Source: Nostoc sp. MG11 (GTDB lineage: Bacteria; Cyanobacteriota; Cyanobacteriia; Cyanobacteriales; Nostocaceae). From it: 64,000 nucleotides of DNA. Both the position numbers and the translations under genes were made by a program. Of this stretch, positions 8,277-19,146 are shown piece after piece. The notes under the pieces were generated by a model that had not been told where the DNA came from, made no database searches, and saw nothing but the letters and a program-made list of their open reading frames with translations. Position 1 is the first letter of the stretch, and every line of letters starts with the position of its first letter. The stretch is taken from assembly GCF_014904695.1 (NCBI RefSeq), contig NZ_JACXXN010000007.1, positions 1 to 64,000 on the forward strand, given 5' to 3'.

Positions 8277-9674
8277 TTATGTTGCAAATGCTGGACGATG
8301 TTGAATCCAAGGTTTAGCTGCTTCAATTTGTGCTGCTAGGCTGATCAAGGTAGCTTCGGCGGCTGGTTTACCAATTAGCTGCACACTGATGGGTAAACCA
8401 TTACTATCAAAACCTACAGGAAGTGCGATCGCAGGTTGTCCAGTTGCATTAGTTGGTGGACAAGGAGCAACCCAGTGAATAATATTTTGGAATGTCTCTT
8501 CTAGACTTAGAGAAGCCCATTCTCCCACCCGGATCGGTGAATGTAAATAAACTGGCAAGACTAGCACATCTACGTTATCGAAAAACGCCACAATTTGCCG
8601 TGCCACTACCTGCATTTGCGAAACCGCCTGGAGGTACTCAGCAACCGAACCTGTTCGTGCCAAAAGCCAACGATTCATCGGCTGTAATATCTCAACTGGA
8701 ATTCCAGATGCAGCTACCCCAGCTTGCCAAACGATTTGAAATGGTTCAACTAAAGCGCTGAAATCTGGACATTTTGCCTCAACTTTATGACCAAGTTGTT
8801 CTAATAACCGAACTGTTTGCAAAACACCTTGTTGACAGTTGGCATCAGCTTCACCCAGGGGAGGGATGCTAGTAGCAAAGGCAATTTGCAAAGTACTGGG
8901 TTTTTCCTGTGTGGCAGACAAAAATGATGGTTCTGGATCTGGCAACCAGTAAGGATCTCCTGTAACATAACCAGATATCGCATCCAAAAGCGCAGCAGCA
9001 TCAGCAACAGTACGAGCTATTGGCCCATTGGTAGCAATTCCCGCAAGGCGATCGCCTACAGGTGCTTTACTGACTCTTCCTCGCGATGGCTTGATTCCCA
9101 CCAAACTACAACAAGCCGCAGGCCCCCGAATCGAACCACCACCATCAGAACCTTGAGCGATCGCACATAATCCAGCGGCTACGGCTGCGGCTGCGCCGCC
9201 ACTAGAACCACCGGGTGTGTATTCCAAATTCCACGGATTTCTGGCTGGGGGAAATCCTATCGGTTCGCTGTAAGGAAGTGAGCCTATTTCTGAAGTTGCA
9301 GTTTTGCCAAGAATAGTAAACCCAGCTTGCTTAATCCGCTCTACAATCCCGTCATTATAGTCAGGGATATTGTTCAGTAATACTGGATTCCCATAGGTAC
9401 AAGGCACACCCGCTACAGCGTTGAGGTCTTTAATGGAAATCGGTACACCAAAAAATGGCGGTAGTTCTGAGGTAGTCGTGAGAGTTTCTGTTTTGGCTTT
9501 GGCATCTGCGATCGCCAATTCTGCCATCACCGTAAAATAACTTCCCAGTTGGGGATTTAAGCGCTCAATCCTTTCTAAATATATTTCCACCAACTCTAAT
9601 GGCGACACTTCCCGGCGACGGATTAATTGCGCCAACTCCAATGCTGGGGTAAAAACTAAGTCAATTTCATTCAT
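8277..9674 (-). CDS. Amidase signature (AS) family amidase
   Basis: The 465-residue enzyme shows the Ser-cisSer-Lys triad of amidase-signature hydrolases: K82 in SIKDLNA, the cis-Ser S157 in GGSSGG (155-160) and the nucleophile S181 in DGGGSIRGPA. Such enzymes hydrolyse amides to carboxylic acids and ammonia. It resembles stand-alone amidases more than GatA, because no gatB or gatC is nearby and the C-terminal part is short. Substrate is unknown. Initiation at MNEIDLVFTPA fits the usual N-terminus. It is monocistronic by context. Confidence 0.85.
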   Translation of the reverse strand: MNEIDLVFTPALELAQLIRRREVSPLELVEIYLERIERLNPQLGSYFTVMAELAIADAKAKTETLTTTSELPPFFGVPISIKDLNAVAGVPCTYGNPVLLNNIPDYNDGIVERIKQAGFTILGKTATSEIGSLPYSEPIGFPPARNPWNLEYTPGGSSGGAAAAVAAGLCAIAQGSDGGGSIRGPAACCSLVGIKPSRGRVSKAPVGDRLAGIATNGPIARTVADAAALLDAISGYVTGDPYWLPDPEPSFLSATQEKPSTLQIAFATSIPPLGEADANCQQGVLQTVRLLEQLGHKVEAKCPDFSALVEPFQIVWQAGVAASGIPVEILQPMNRWLLARTGSVAEYLQAVSQMQVVARQIVAFFDNVDVLVLPVYLHSPIRVGEWASLSLEETFQNIIHWVAPCPPTNATGQPAIALPVGFDSNGLPISVQLIGKPAAEATLISLAAQIEAAKPWIQHRPAFAT

Positions 9675-9889
9675 AAGTTAGCTAAATAGGTAGTTTTATC
9701 TTCCTCTACAACTTTGCAACTTAAATTGTTACTTTAGCAGGATTTTCGGGAACTATAAATCTATCGCTCCTGAGATTTATTAATTAATTAGGATGCCTAC
9801 CTTCAACAGGCGTGGTTACGCTATAACCTCGCTGCATAGACATTTTAATTGTTTCGCATAAACTTTCAACAAATCCCCAAGGGATATTT

Positions 9890-11407
9890 ATGGCTGACCT
9901 AGAAATGCTTGTCAATGAGCTACCAAAACTTGTTCATAGCTTGAAGCTAACTATTGGTACTTCTCATAAGATCATGGAAGAAATTATCCTGATAAATAGT
10001 GTTCAGGAACAGCTACTAAATATCAAAAAACTGATTACTAAAGAACTAAGATTTAATAAAGATATAAATACTACAGTTAGCACATTTTCTCGTTTAAATT
10101 CAACCAAAAGTTTGGTTATTTTTAACATGTTGCCAACTAACTTTGCTAATGGCAAAAAGGAATTCATCATTGCGAAGTTTGGCAATCCAGAAGCAAAAAT
10201 ATCATTAACTGATTTACAAGCAAAAATTGATTGTTGGATTGAATGGGGTTATTTAATTCAGGCTATAGCCACAGATATTTTAAGTGATTCTCAGTTGGTG
10301 TCTAAACTGGATTCTCATATTAGCTATTTAAGCTTATCCACTGAAATTCAAAATATTGATGCTAGCTTAAATATTAATTTAGGCTTTGGCAATTCTAAAC
10401 TTTTACAGCAGCAAATTAATAAAATAAACTATACTCAAGAGGAATTATCACAAACACAACAAAGACTTGGTTACATAGTTGATACTATTCAAAATAGCCA
10501 GAATATGTTAACAATATTGCTGGGAGTATCCTGTTTCTGTGGTCAATCTGGCTTTGCCTTAGAATGGTTGGATGACGATCATGAATTAATTATATCTAGT
10601 GAAGGCAATTTACAAGAGTTAACAGATATTCTCAATACTTGTGATTCTTTGAAAGAAAAGATGTCTAATTTAGTTCTACATAGTAATTCTTTAAAAGAAC
10701 AGGCAGAAAAAGCGCTGATAAAAACTGAACAAAAACTTAGTAAAAAAACAATTATTAATCCTCAAGTAGAAAAATCAGCAGTGATTAATCTTCAATCAGA
10801 AGAAGTGCCGAAGTTCTCAACACAAAAAGTCATAAGTTTGACTTTAGTGATAGCTTCAAGTTTAGTAGTCTTGGGTTTTGGTAGTCAGATAATCAATAAC
10901 CAAAATCCACAACTTCAGCAGATGAATCTAATCACTCAGGAAAAAAGTGCGTTCGCCAATTTTAAATCTGCTCAAAACCTCGGTATGGAAGCTGCGGCTT
11001 TAGTTCAAAATCCGCCTCATCCTCTTGCAGTTTGGAAACAAGCAACAACTAAATGGCAACAGGCAATAGAATTATTAGAAAGTATTCCTGAAGAAACAGC
11101 GATTTCTCTGCAAGCAAAGAAGCAACTGGCTAGCTATCGTGTTAATTATAACGTTATCAGTAAAAGACTATTGACTGAACAAAAAGCAGTAGCAAACTTG
11201 GAATCAGCCCAAAAACTAACAACAGAGGCTACTTTTTTTGTTCAAAATTCGCCTGATTCAGAGCAGCAAGCAAAAGCCAAATGGGAGCAAGCAATAAATT
11301 TATTAGAAGCAATTCCAGAAGGGACATCTGTCTCTATACAGGCTAAAGAGATGCTTCCTATTTATCAAACTAACTATGCAAATATTGGTACTAAAATACA
11401 AAACTAA
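9890..11407 (+). CDS. Membrane-anchored protein with two tandem C-terminal repeats
   Basis: A 505-residue protein of no family I can name. Residues 1-300 are predicted helical and Lys/Asn/Gln-rich. One membrane helix (about 313-333, SLTLVIASSLVVLGFG) follows. The C-terminal part contains two copies of a module of about 70 residues, each with FKSAQNL or LESAQKL, then KWQQAIELLESIP or KWEQAINLLEAIP, then QAKxxLxxYxxNY. Helical modules like this occur in other cyanobacterial membrane proteins. The topology suggests a cytoplasmic N-terminus and exported repeats, which is inference. The RBS is an A/G-rich GGGAT stretch before ATG 9890. Confidence 0.7.
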   Translation: MADLEMLVNELPKLVHSLKLTIGTSHKIMEEIILINSVQEQLLNIKKLITKELRFNKDINTTVSTFSRLNSTKSLVIFNMLPTNFANGKKEFIIAKFGNPEAKISLTDLQAKIDCWIEWGYLIQAIATDILSDSQLVSKLDSHISYLSLSTEIQNIDASLNINLGFGNSKLLQQQINKINYTQEELSQTQQRLGYIVDTIQNSQNMLTILLGVSCFCGQSGFALEWLDDDHELIISSEGNLQELTDILNTCDSLKEKMSNLVLHSNSLKEQAEKALIKTEQKLSKKTIINPQVEKSAVINLQSEEVPKFSTQKVISLTLVIASSLVVLGFGSQIINNQNPQLQQMNLITQEKSAFANFKSAQNLGMEAAALVQNPPHPLAVWKQATTKWQQAIELLESIPEETAISLQAKKQLASYRVNYNVISKRLLTEQKAVANLESAQKLTTEATFFVQNSPDSEQQAKAKWEQAINLLEAIPEGTSVSIQAKEMLPIYQTNYANIGTKIQN

Positions 11408-11428
11408 AAGATTGAATTTATTTATAAA

Positions 11429-12055
11429 CTACATTTCAACAGATAGCCCAGCCGCAAAGACTTGTTGTGCCGTTAGTTGCAAGTTAGGAAAAATCGAGGA
11501 AATCAGTTGATCTTTGTTTTGAAACAACTGTTTTTGATACTCGTCTTCTACCAGTGTGCAAATTGTAATTGTTGGCTGTTTAGGTTTCCCAATATATTCT
11601 CTACCACCAATGCCCAAATAATCAACAATCCAATACTCAGGCACTCCTAACAGAGCATAATCTTCAACTTTGCGAGCGTAGTCGTTCTGCCAGTTTGTGC
11701 TAATAACTTCAGCAATTAGTTTAATTGAGTTTCCTGATGTAATTACAGGTTATTGTTGCCACAATGCTTCATTAATCAGTCGAGTTTGATCTAACACAAT
11801 TACATCGGGACTAAAAGCTGTATTTGTCCCTAGCAGTTTAATCAAACATCGATGGGGAATAAAATAGCGTAGATCCTGACGGTCAATTTCTACATTTAAT
11901 TTTCGCCCAATTAAGGCAGATACTTGCTCGTGCGGCCCTGTTGGTTCAATTTCGATTAATTCACTATCAATTAGTTCATAGCATTCATTGTCACCATAGT
12001 GAGTAATGAATTCATCAACAGTTAAAGGTTTTGCAACTGATTGAACCATGCTCAT
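11429..12055 (-). pseudogene. Uma2-family (DUF820) endonuclease gene with an in-frame stop
   Basis: Two frames of the same phase (12055-11750 and the frame ending at 11429) together encode a Uma2-type restriction-endonuclease-fold protein of 208 codons. The first part has YELIDSELIEIEPTGPHE and FSPDVIVLD; the second has IKLIAEVIST, GVPEYWIVDY and the C-terminal VFAAGL. They are separated only by a TAA codon at 11750-11752 (between LWQQ and PVITSGN), with the protein sequence continuing in frame on both sides. It is a nonsense mutation and not a frameshift. The catalytic half after the stop would be lost. Confidence 0.85.
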
Positions 12056-12339
12056 TCTCTCTCATGATCAAGGCGATTGTTAAACTCAAACAGACGATAT
12101 CATCGTCAAACTAGTAGGATACTTAATGCTATTTTAATTCTTAAACTATACACATACAAGTAGTGGTTCGCTTTGATTTGAAATATCTTAGACAAATTCA
12201 CAAGATGGTTTACGATTCGATTAAAAATAAATATTGGCTAGAATAATTGAAATTAGCAACTAATCAAAGGCATTATTTGTAGAGTTTATAGTTGCTAAAG
12301 GTGTAAAATAACACGATAAATTTATAAATTGATTCAGTT

Positions 12340-13650
12340 ATGCAAGCAGAATATCGGCAACGCCGTGAGCAGTTAATGGCAAAAATTGGTAATGGTACTG
12401 CCATTTTCCGCAGTGCGCCAATGGCAGTAATGCACAACGATGTTGAATACGCTTATCGCCAAGACAGTGATTTTTTCTATCTAACTGGCTTTAATGAAGC
12501 GCAAGCAGTAGCGGTGCTAGCACCACATCATGCAGAACATCGCTTTGTGTTGTTTGTTCAACCGAAAGATCGAGAAAAGGAAGTTTGGAGTGGTTATCGC
12601 TGTGGGGTAGATGCAGCGAAAGAAATTTATGGTGCAGATGAAGCTTATCCGATTAGCGAACTGGATGAAAAGTTACCCCAGTATTTAGAAAAAGCCGATC
12701 GCATTTACTACCACTTAGGACGCGATCGCAATTTTAATGACACAATTCTGTGGCATTACCAAAGTTTACTGCGGACTTATCCCAAGCGCGGCACAGGGCC
12801 AATTGCCATCGAAGATACTGGGCCTGTTCTCCACAGCATGAGACTCGTTAAAAGTGAAACCGAGTTGGAATTGATGCGTCAAGCTGCGGCGATCGCAGTT
12901 GAAGCACACAATTACGCACTAGAAATTAGCGCACCCGGACGTTATGAGTATGAGATCCAGGCTGAGATGGAACGCATCTTTCGTTTGCGGGGGGGAATGG
13001 GGCCAGCTTATCCTTCAATTGTGGCTTCCGGCGCGAATGCTTGCGTCCTCCACTACATCGAGAATGTGCGCCAGATGCAGGATGGGGAGTTGCTCCTAAT
13101 TGATGCTGGTTGCGCTTATGGTTATTACAACTCTGATATTACCCGGACATTTCCTGTAGGTGGTAAGTTTACGCCAGAACAAAAGACGCTGTATGAGATT
13201 GTTTTAGAAGCGCAGAAACAGGCGATCGCTCAAATACAACCAGGTAATCCCCACAAATTAGTTCATGATACAGCTGTGCACGTCCTTACCGAAGGCTTAG
13301 TAGAGCTTGGCATCCTCAAAGGCGAAATTGACAAGTTAATTGAGGAAGAGAAATATAAGCCATATTATATGCACCGCACCAGTCATTGGTTAGGCTTAGA
13401 TGTCCATGATGTCGGTGTTTATCAACACGGTGAAGATAAACCGCAGATTTTACAACCGGGTCAAATTCTCACAGTGGAACCAGGACTTTATATTGTCCCA
13501 GATACTAAATTAGCAGAAGACCAACCAGAGACTAACCCGCGATGGATTGGTATTGGCATTCGTATTGAGGATGATGTGTTAGTCACACCTGATGGACACG
13601 AGGTATTAACTGCCGGGGTTCCCAAAGCAGTGGATGAAGTGGAACGATAA
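12340..13650 (+). CDS. pepP: Xaa-Pro aminopeptidase (M24B)
   Basis: Removes N-terminal residues preceding proline. The 436-residue protein has the AMP_N domain (about 1-130, with MHNDVEYAYRQDSDFFYLTGF) followed by a pita-bread M24 domain. All five metal ligands can be placed: D255, D266, H349, E380 and E410 (in IDAGCAYGYYNSD, TSHWLGLD, VEPGLYI and IGIRIEDD). It is cytosolic, with no signal peptide. The start MQAEYRQRREQL is typical of the family. A strong hairpin sits just after its stop, oriented to serve psbA on the other strand. Confidence 0.93.
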   Translation: MQAEYRQRREQLMAKIGNGTAIFRSAPMAVMHNDVEYAYRQDSDFFYLTGFNEAQAVAVLAPHHAEHRFVLFVQPKDREKEVWSGYRCGVDAAKEIYGADEAYPISELDEKLPQYLEKADRIYYHLGRDRNFNDTILWHYQSLLRTYPKRGTGPIAIEDTGPVLHSMRLVKSETELELMRQAAAIAVEAHNYALEISAPGRYEYEIQAEMERIFRLRGGMGPAYPSIVASGANACVLHYIENVRQMQDGELLLIDAGCAYGYYNSDITRTFPVGGKFTPEQKTLYEIVLEAQKQAIAQIQPGNPHKLVHDTAVHVLTEGLVELGILKGEIDKLIEEEKYKPYYMHRTSHWLGLDVHDVGVYQHGEDKPQILQPGQILTVEPGLYIVPDTKLAEDQPETNPRWIGIGIRIEDDVLVTPDGHEVLTAGVPKAVDEVER

Positions 13651-13679
13651 AAAAATGGGGATGGTGTGTACCATCCCCA
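13649..13679 (-). terminator. Intrinsic terminator of psbA
   Basis: A perfect 10-bp stem (TGGGGATGGT, loop GTGT, ACCATCCCCA; 13656-13679) is followed on the minus strand by a run of seven T. This is a textbook intrinsic terminator for psbA. On the plus strand the stem directly follows the pepP stop but lacks a T run. Confidence 0.85.
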
Positions 13680-13717
13680 AAATAATTTAAGCACTCATAA
13701 ACAATGACAGTTAAACC

Positions 13718-14800
13718 TTAGCCGTGGATAGCAGGAGCAGTTAAAGCGACTGGTGCTGCTTCACCCGCGGCCAAATCCAGAGGAAAATTGTGAGCATTAC
13801 GTTCGTGCATCACTTCCATCCCTAAATTGGCACGGTTAATTACATCCGCCCAAGTATTAATTACGCGCCCTTGAGCATCAATGACTGACTGGTTGAAGTT
13901 GAAACCGTTCAGGTTAAATGCCATTGTACTGATACCTAAGGCAGTAAACCAGATACCAATCACAGGCCAAGCCGCTAGGACAAAGTGCAATGAGCGGGAG
14001 TTTTGGAAGCTAACATATTGCCATAGCAATCGCCCTAAGTAGCCGTGAGCCGCAACAATATTGTACGTCTCTTGTTCTTGACCAAATTTGTAACCGTAGT
14101 TTGCAGATTCATTTTCTGTGGTTTCGCGCACCAAAGAAGAGGTGACCATAGAACCATGCATTGCAGAAACGAAGGCACCACCAAACACACCCACAACTCC
14201 TAATTGATGGAAAGGGTGCATCAATATATTGTGTTCAGCTTGAAACACCAACATAAAGTTGAACGTTCCAGAGATCCCCAAGGGCATACCATCAGAGAAA
14301 GAGCCTTGACCGATGGGGTAAATTAAGAATACTGCGGTAGCAGAAGCCAAAGGTGCGCTATAAGCTACACAGATCCAAGGACGCATTCCCAGCCGATAGC
14401 TCAACTCCCATTGACGTCCCATGTAGCAAGCGCAGCCAATTAAAAAGTGAAAGATTACTAACTGGTAAGGGCCACCGTTGTAGAGCCACTCATCTAAGGA
14501 AGCTGCTTCCCAAATGGGGTAAAAGTGCAAACCGATCGCATTAGAAGAAGGAACAACCGCGCCAGAAATAATGTTGTTGCCATAAATTAAAGAACCAGCA
14601 ACAGGCTCCCGGATACCATCGATATCCACGGGGGGCGCGGCGATAAAGGCGATGATGAAACAGGTAGTAGCGGTAAGCAGAGTAGGAATCATCAGCACAC
14701 CAAACCAACCGATGTATAGACGGTTGTCAGTGCTAGTGATCCACTCACAGAACCGCTCCCAGACATTGGCGCTAGAGCGTCTTTGTAAGATAGTGGTCAT
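13718..14800 (-). CDS. psbA: Photosystem II reaction centre D1 protein, divergent variant
   Basis: D1 binds P680, pheophytin, the manganese cluster and QB in the thylakoid membrane. The 360-residue protein keeps Y161, D170, E189, H190, H198, H215, H252, S264, H272, H332, E333, H337 and D342, and the C-terminal processing site after A344 (FPLDLAA, then GEAAPVAL). It should therefore oxidise water. It has Q130, like low-light D1 forms. Compared with common cyanobacterial D1 from memory, it differs at M199Q, S209A, L210F, F211V, F255L, I259L, F260W, A263V and N266Q, mostly on the quinone side. G80, F158 and T286 are ordinary, so the D1-prime signature is absent. Residue numbers are my own count. 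Confidence 0.97.
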   Translation of the reverse strand: MTTILQRRSSANVWERFCEWITSTDNRLYIGWFGVLMIPTLLTATTCFIIAFIAAPPVDIDGIREPVAGSLIYGNNIISGAVVPSSNAIGLHFYPIWEAASLDEWLYNGGPYQLVIFHFLIGCACYMGRQWELSYRLGMRPWICVAYSAPLASATAVFLIYPIGQGSFSDGMPLGISGTFNFMLVFQAEHNILMHPFHQLGVVGVFGGAFVSAMHGSMVTSSLVRETTENESANYGYKFGQEQETYNIVAAHGYLGRLLWQYVSFQNSRSLHFVLAAWPVIGIWFTALGISTMAFNLNGFNFNQSVIDAQGRVINTWADVINRANLGMEVMHERNAHNFPLDLAAGEAAPVALTAPAIHG

Positions 14801-14838
14801 AGTTTAAAATGATTTCAATGATTTTGTTGATGATTTAA

Positions 14839-14865
14839 AGTTGTTGTTTTTGGGAATCAACAACT
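14839..14865 (-). promoter_or_regulatory. Hairpin in the psbA leader
   Basis: AGTTGTTG and CAACAACT form an 8-bp stem about 40-65 bases upstream of the psbA start, within the 161-bp interval shared with the divergent STAND gene. It may affect mRNA stability or translation, which are known control points for psbA. That role is inference. Confidence 0.4.
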
Positions 14866-14961
14866 GATAGCATCTTAAAAAAGTTGCTGAACCTTTGCAG
14901 TAACTAAAAGTTATTGAAAGTTACAAGTTATGGTTAGCTTTAGTAAGCAACATATAGGCAA

Positions 14962-17900
14962 ATGACTGTCGAAGAAGCCTTAGCTATTGTTGAAATAATT
15001 CTGGGAAAAGCATCTCTAAACGACTTGCAAGAGGTTATTTTTCGACAGTCCTGGGAACAGAAAACATATCCAGAGATTGCTGAAGAATTTGGTTATGATG
15101 CTGACTACATCAAAGTTGTGGGTTTTCGACTCTGGAAAATGCTCTCCAAGGCAATAGGCGAGAAAGTAACTAAAGATAACCTCCGTTCGTCTTTGAGAAG
15201 ATGGTCTTCTGGCAAACTCAACACCACTCAGCACGGGCTACGCCCCGCTACCGCTAACAGCACTCATCACTATGATTGGGGTGAAGCCCTCGATGTTTCT
15301 ATTTTTTACGGACGTACACAAGAAATTGCAATCTTAGAGCAATGGATTATCCAAGACCGTTGTCGGTTAGTAGCATTATTGGGAATTGGGGGAATTGGTA
15401 AGACTTCTTTATCAGTAAAGTTGAGTGAGAAAATTCAGGAAAACTTTGAGTATGTTATTTGGCGATCGCTCCACAATGCCCCAACTATTGAATCGCTACT
15501 CACAAGCTTAATTCAATTTCTTTCTAATCAACAAGAAGGCGATTTACCCGAATCTGTAAGCGATAAGATTTTTCGCCTGCTTACACATTTACAAAAGCAT
15601 CGATGTCTCCTAATTCTTGATAATGCAGAGATAATTCTGACCAGCAGTGAGGGTCGAACAGGCCAATATCGCTCTGGTTATGAAGGCTACGGTGAACTTT
15701 TTAAGCGGATTGGTGAGTTTCGTCACCAAAGTTGTTTGGTTTTGACAAGCCGAGAAAAGCCTAAAGAGGTAGCAGTACTTGAAGGTGAAACATTCCCAGT
15801 TCGCTCTTTGCAGCTATCTGGTTTAACAACCACAGATATACAAGCCATTTTTCACTACAAAGGTAAGTTTACCGGCTCAACCCATGAGTGGCAAACCTTA
15901 ATTCAATCTTATGCAGGTAATCCACTAGCTTTGAAGATTGTAGCAACAACTATTCGTGATTTATTTGATGGTAATATTTCTCGGTTTCTGGCTCAAGGCG
16001 CTGTTGTCTTTGGTGATATTCAAGATTTGCTTGAGCAACAATTTCACCGTTTATCAGCTTTGGAAAAGGAAGTTATGTATTGGTTGGCAATCAACCGAGA
16101 ACCCATGTCGTTTCCAGAAATCCAAGCTGATTTACTATTCCCTATTTCATCGGCTCAACTACTAGAAGCACTGGAAGCTTTAGAGCGGCGATCGCTCATT
16201 GAAAAAGGCAGCGGGTTATTAACGCTACAGCCTGTGTTGATGGAGTACATGACCAGTCGCTTAATTCAATATATTTGTGCTGAAATTCAAACCCAGACGA
16301 TTTATCTTTTTAAAACCCATGCGCTAATCAAAGCCACTGCCAAAGATTACATTAAAGAAATTCAAATATATTTAATTCTCAACCCTATTATTAAACAGTT
16401 GCTTTCTTTGTTTGGAACCGCAAATCGAATTGAATCTCAGTTGATGACTATTTTGGCATCACTCCGCGGCAAGAAACCAACTGATACTGGTTATGTGGGC
16501 GGAAACACTATTAATTTGCTTCATCAACTACAAGTGAATTTAAGCGATCGCAACTTTTCTCGTTTGACGATTTGGCAAGCTGATTTAAAAGGTGTTAACT
16601 TACACCGGACAAACTTCGCCTACTCAGATTTAACAAAATCTACCTTCACTGCAAATCTGAGCTACACATTTACACTGGCAGTTAGTCCAGATGGCAGCCT
16701 TTTGGCAATAGGGGATACTCTCGGTAAAATTTCTCTGTGGCATACAACAGACGGACAGCAATGCCTAACCTGGGAAGCACACGCAGGTTGGGCGCGTTCC
16801 ATTGTATTTAGTGCTGATGGTCAAACCTTATTTAGTGGCAGTGATGACCAAACTGTTAAACAATGGGATCTCACAGGTCGATGCCTACAAGTATTCAGTA
16901 GGATGCATACAGGCTTTGTTTGGTCTGTAGCTCAAGCTCGGCAACAAAATTTAAGTGGCAGTTATTCAGTCCTAGCCAGTGGTGGTATGGATCAAATGGT
17001 AAAACTCTGGGATATTCACACAGGGGAATGTTTAAAAACACTGCAAGGACACACAGATTGGATTTGGTCGATCGCTCTCAGTAAAGACGGTCAAACTTTA
17101 GCCAGTGGCAGCGCCGACTATACTATCAAACTTTGGCATGTCAATACAGGAGAGTGCCTGAAAACTCTCCAAGGACACACGAGTATTGTTTGGTCTGTAG
17201 CATTTAGTGCAGATGACAAAATGTTGGTAAGTGGTAGTGCTGATGGCAGTGTGAGGATTTGGAACGTATCAGCAGGGCAATGTCTGCATACTCTCCACGG
17301 TCATACAGCCCATGTCTGGTGTGTGGCTTGTAGTACTGATGGTAAAACAATAGCAAGTGGCAGCAGTGACACAACGATTCGATTCTGGGATATTTACACC
17401 GGGGAATGTCTGAAAAGCATACAAGGACACACCCACACTGTGCGATCGCTAACGTTCAGTCCAGATGGACAAACCTTGATTGCCAGTGATGACAACCAAA
17501 ATGTCAAGTTTTGGAACATTCGTACAGGGCAGTGTTTCAGAACCTTTCGCGGGCATGGTAGCGGTGTGTGGGCATTAGCCACGTCTCCACTCAATAATTC
17601 TTTAAATAGCCAAATCTTGGCCAGTGGTGAAGACCAAACCGTTAAACTCTGGGATATTCAAACTGGTCAGTGCATCAAAACCTTGAGGGGACATACTAAT
17701 TGGGTGCGAACTGTGGCTTTCCATCCTCAAGGTAAGACTATTGCCAGTGCAGGTGCCGATGAAACGGTGAGAATTTGGGATGTAGATACAGGAAATTGCT
17801 TGCACATATTGCAGAGTCATACAAACTGGCTGCTTTCAGTTACCTTTAGTCCAGATGGACAAATCTTAGCCAGTGGTGGTAGTGACAAACAGGTGCGAAT

Positions 17901-18564
17901 TTGGAATGTCAAGATTGGGCAATGTCTAGGCGTGTTGTGTAGTCATAGCAATATTGTCTCGTCACTTGTTTATAGTCCTGATGGCAAGATGCTAATTAGT
18001 TGCTGTGCAGATGCCCTAATTCGAGCTTGGGACGTGGCTACAGGGGAATGTCTGAAAACCTTTCGTGGGCATACAAACGGCATCTGGTCAGCTAAATTCA
18101 GTCCAGATGGGCAAACCTTAGTAAGTAGCAGTGAAGATGCAACAATCAAAATTTGGGATTTTGAGACGTGCCAATGCCTAAAAACCTTTGAGGGACATAC
18201 TCGCGCTGTGATTACTGTAGCTTTCAGTCCTGATGGTCGCTTGTTAGCAAGCGGAGGAACTGACCAAACCGTGAGGATTTGGAATGTGGCAACTGGGGAG
18301 TGTTTGAGGGTTTTGAAAGGTCACACACGATGGATTTATGCGATCGCTTTTATCCATTCTCGCCCAGGACAAAATTCCATCCTCGCTAGCAGTAGTGAAG
18401 ACCAAACTATCCAGCTTTGGGATACTCAGACTGGTGAGTGTCTGAAAATTCTTAGAAGTCCAAGGCCTTATGAGGGCATGAACATTACAGGTGTCGTGGG
18501 TTTAACGGAGTCTCAACGAGTAACGCTTTTAGCCTTGGGCGCAATTGAAGGAACCGATTATTAG
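14962..18564 (+). CDS. STAND NTPase with vMAP-like N-terminus, NB-ARC and 14 WD40 repeats
   Basis: A 1200-residue signal-transduction ATPase. Residues 1-85 resemble the helical N-terminal domain of vWA-MoxR-associated (vMAP) proteins. NB-ARC (about 110-480) has the P-loop [10 protein letters not shown] near 138, the Walker [10 protein letters not shown], the sensor VLTSREKP and the GNPLALKI motif. A short pentapeptide-like linker follows ([18 protein letters not shown]). I count 14 WD40 blades from about 567 to 1170, enough for two seven-bladed propellers, most ending in a GH dipeptide. Such proteins oligomerise when the repeats sense a ligand. The ligand and effector are unknown. It has no obvious nuclease or protease domain. 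Confidence 0.9.
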   Translation: MTVEEALAIVEIILGKASLNDLQEVIFRQSWEQKTYPEIAEEFGYDADYIKVVGFRLWKMLSKAIGEKVTKDNLRSSLRRWSSGKLNTTQHGLRPATANSTHHYDWGEALDVSIFYGRTQEIAILEQWIIQDRCRLVALLGIGGIGKTSLSVKLSEKIQENFEYVIWRSLHNAPTIESLLTSLIQFLSNQQEGDLPESVSDKIFRLLTHLQKHRCLLILDNAEIILTSSEGRTGQYRSGYEGYGELFKRIGEFRHQSCLVLTSREKPKEVAVLEGETFPVRSLQLSGLTTTDIQAIFHYKGKFTGSTHEWQTLIQSYAGNPLALKIVATTIRDLFDGNISRFLAQGAVVFGDIQDLLEQQFHRLSALEKEVMYWLAINREPMSFPEIQADLLFPISSAQLLEALEALERRSLIEKGSGLLTLQPVLMEYMTSRLIQYICAEIQTQTIYLFKTHALIKATAKDYIKEIQIYLILNPIIKQLLSLFGTANRIESQLMTILASLRGKKPTDTGYVGGNTINLLHQLQVNLSDRNFSRLTIWQADLKGVNLHRTNFAYSDLTKSTFTANLSYTFTLAVSPDGSLLAIGDTLGKISLWHTTDGQQCLTWEAHAGWARSIVFSADGQTLFSGSDDQTVKQWDLTGRCLQVFSRMHTGFVWSVAQARQQNLSGSYSVLASGGMDQMVKLWDIHTGECLKTLQGHTDWIWSIALSKDGQTLASGSADYTIKLWHVNTGECLKTLQGHTSIVWSVAFSADDKMLVSGSADGSVRIWNVSAGQCLHTLHGHTAHVWCVACSTDGKTIASGSSDTTIRFWDIYTGECLKSIQGHTHTVRSLTFSPDGQTLIASDDNQNVKFWNIRTGQCFRTFRGHGSGVWALATSPLNNSLNSQILASGEDQTVKLWDIQTGQCIKTLRGHTNWVRTVAFHPQGKTIASAGADETVRIWDVDTGNCLHILQSHTNWLLSVTFSPDGQILASGGSDKQVRIWNVKIGQCLGVLCSHSNIVSSLVYSPDGKMLISCCADALIRAWDVATGECLKTFRGHTNGIWSAKFSPDGQTLVSSSEDATIKIWDFETCQCLKTFEGHTRAVITVAFSPDGRLLASGGTDQTVRIWNVATGECLRVLKGHTRWIYAIAFIHSRPGQNSILASSSEDQTIQLWDTQTGECLKILRSPRPYEGMNITGVVGLTESQRVTLLALGAIEGTDY

Positions 18565-19146
18565 CCTGAGAATTCATTCTCAAGCGGTTATCAGATAGCA
18601 TGCACTCGATAAAAGTAAATATAAGTAATACTTATTTAAGTTTAATAAACTATTGCATTCATCTCTGTAACATTCATTTAATGTTCAAAAGTAAGAACAT
18701 ACTTATGTTTTGCTCTTGCTATTACCATTTTCAAACCTAAGCAATGCTAGGTGTGATGAAGGTTTGAGATATTACAGGAGGTTGTCGTTTAGACACAGAG
18801 TGATCGCTTCACACCAGTTTAAGCAAACTGCGAGAGTATGATAGCAGCGAAATAACAGGCTGAAAACCAAATTTTATCATTGCCTGTAATCACAAACTTT
18901 GAAAACTGAGGCCATGCAAGAGCAAACAATAAGATGTTTTCTAGATGAAAAGCGCAAAATCTTGTTTGACTTCACTAAGTTGGTTGAGATGCTCAAGCTG
19001 TAATCTTGGAAGTATAAAACAGACTTTGTACTTATATCAATCTTTATTCTTTGCTCACCGAAATCATATTTTGATTCAGTAATGTCCAAATTTTTTAAAC
19101 GGCCTACTGCTGAACTCATAGCGCCTGACAAAGAAGGACGTGCCAG
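18565..19146. other. 582-bp intergenic region
   Basis: It is AT-rich and separates the STAND gene from the sigma-like gene. A minus-strand frame at 18877-19131 (84 residues, Ser/Lys-rich) shows no motif and no good ribosome site, so I do not call it. I see no RNA gene or strong terminator; the promoter of the sigma-like gene presumably lies at its right end. Confidence 0.4.

Noticed and set aside
13718-14800. Chlorophyll f synthase or rogue D1
   Set aside because: Those lack manganese ligands; this protein keeps D170, E189, H332, E333, H337, D342 and the processing site, and no far-red gene cluster surrounds it.
18877-19131. Minus-strand frame of 84 residues
   Set aside because: No motif, weak start and low-complexity Ser/Lys content; it overlaps the likely promoter of the sigma-like gene.
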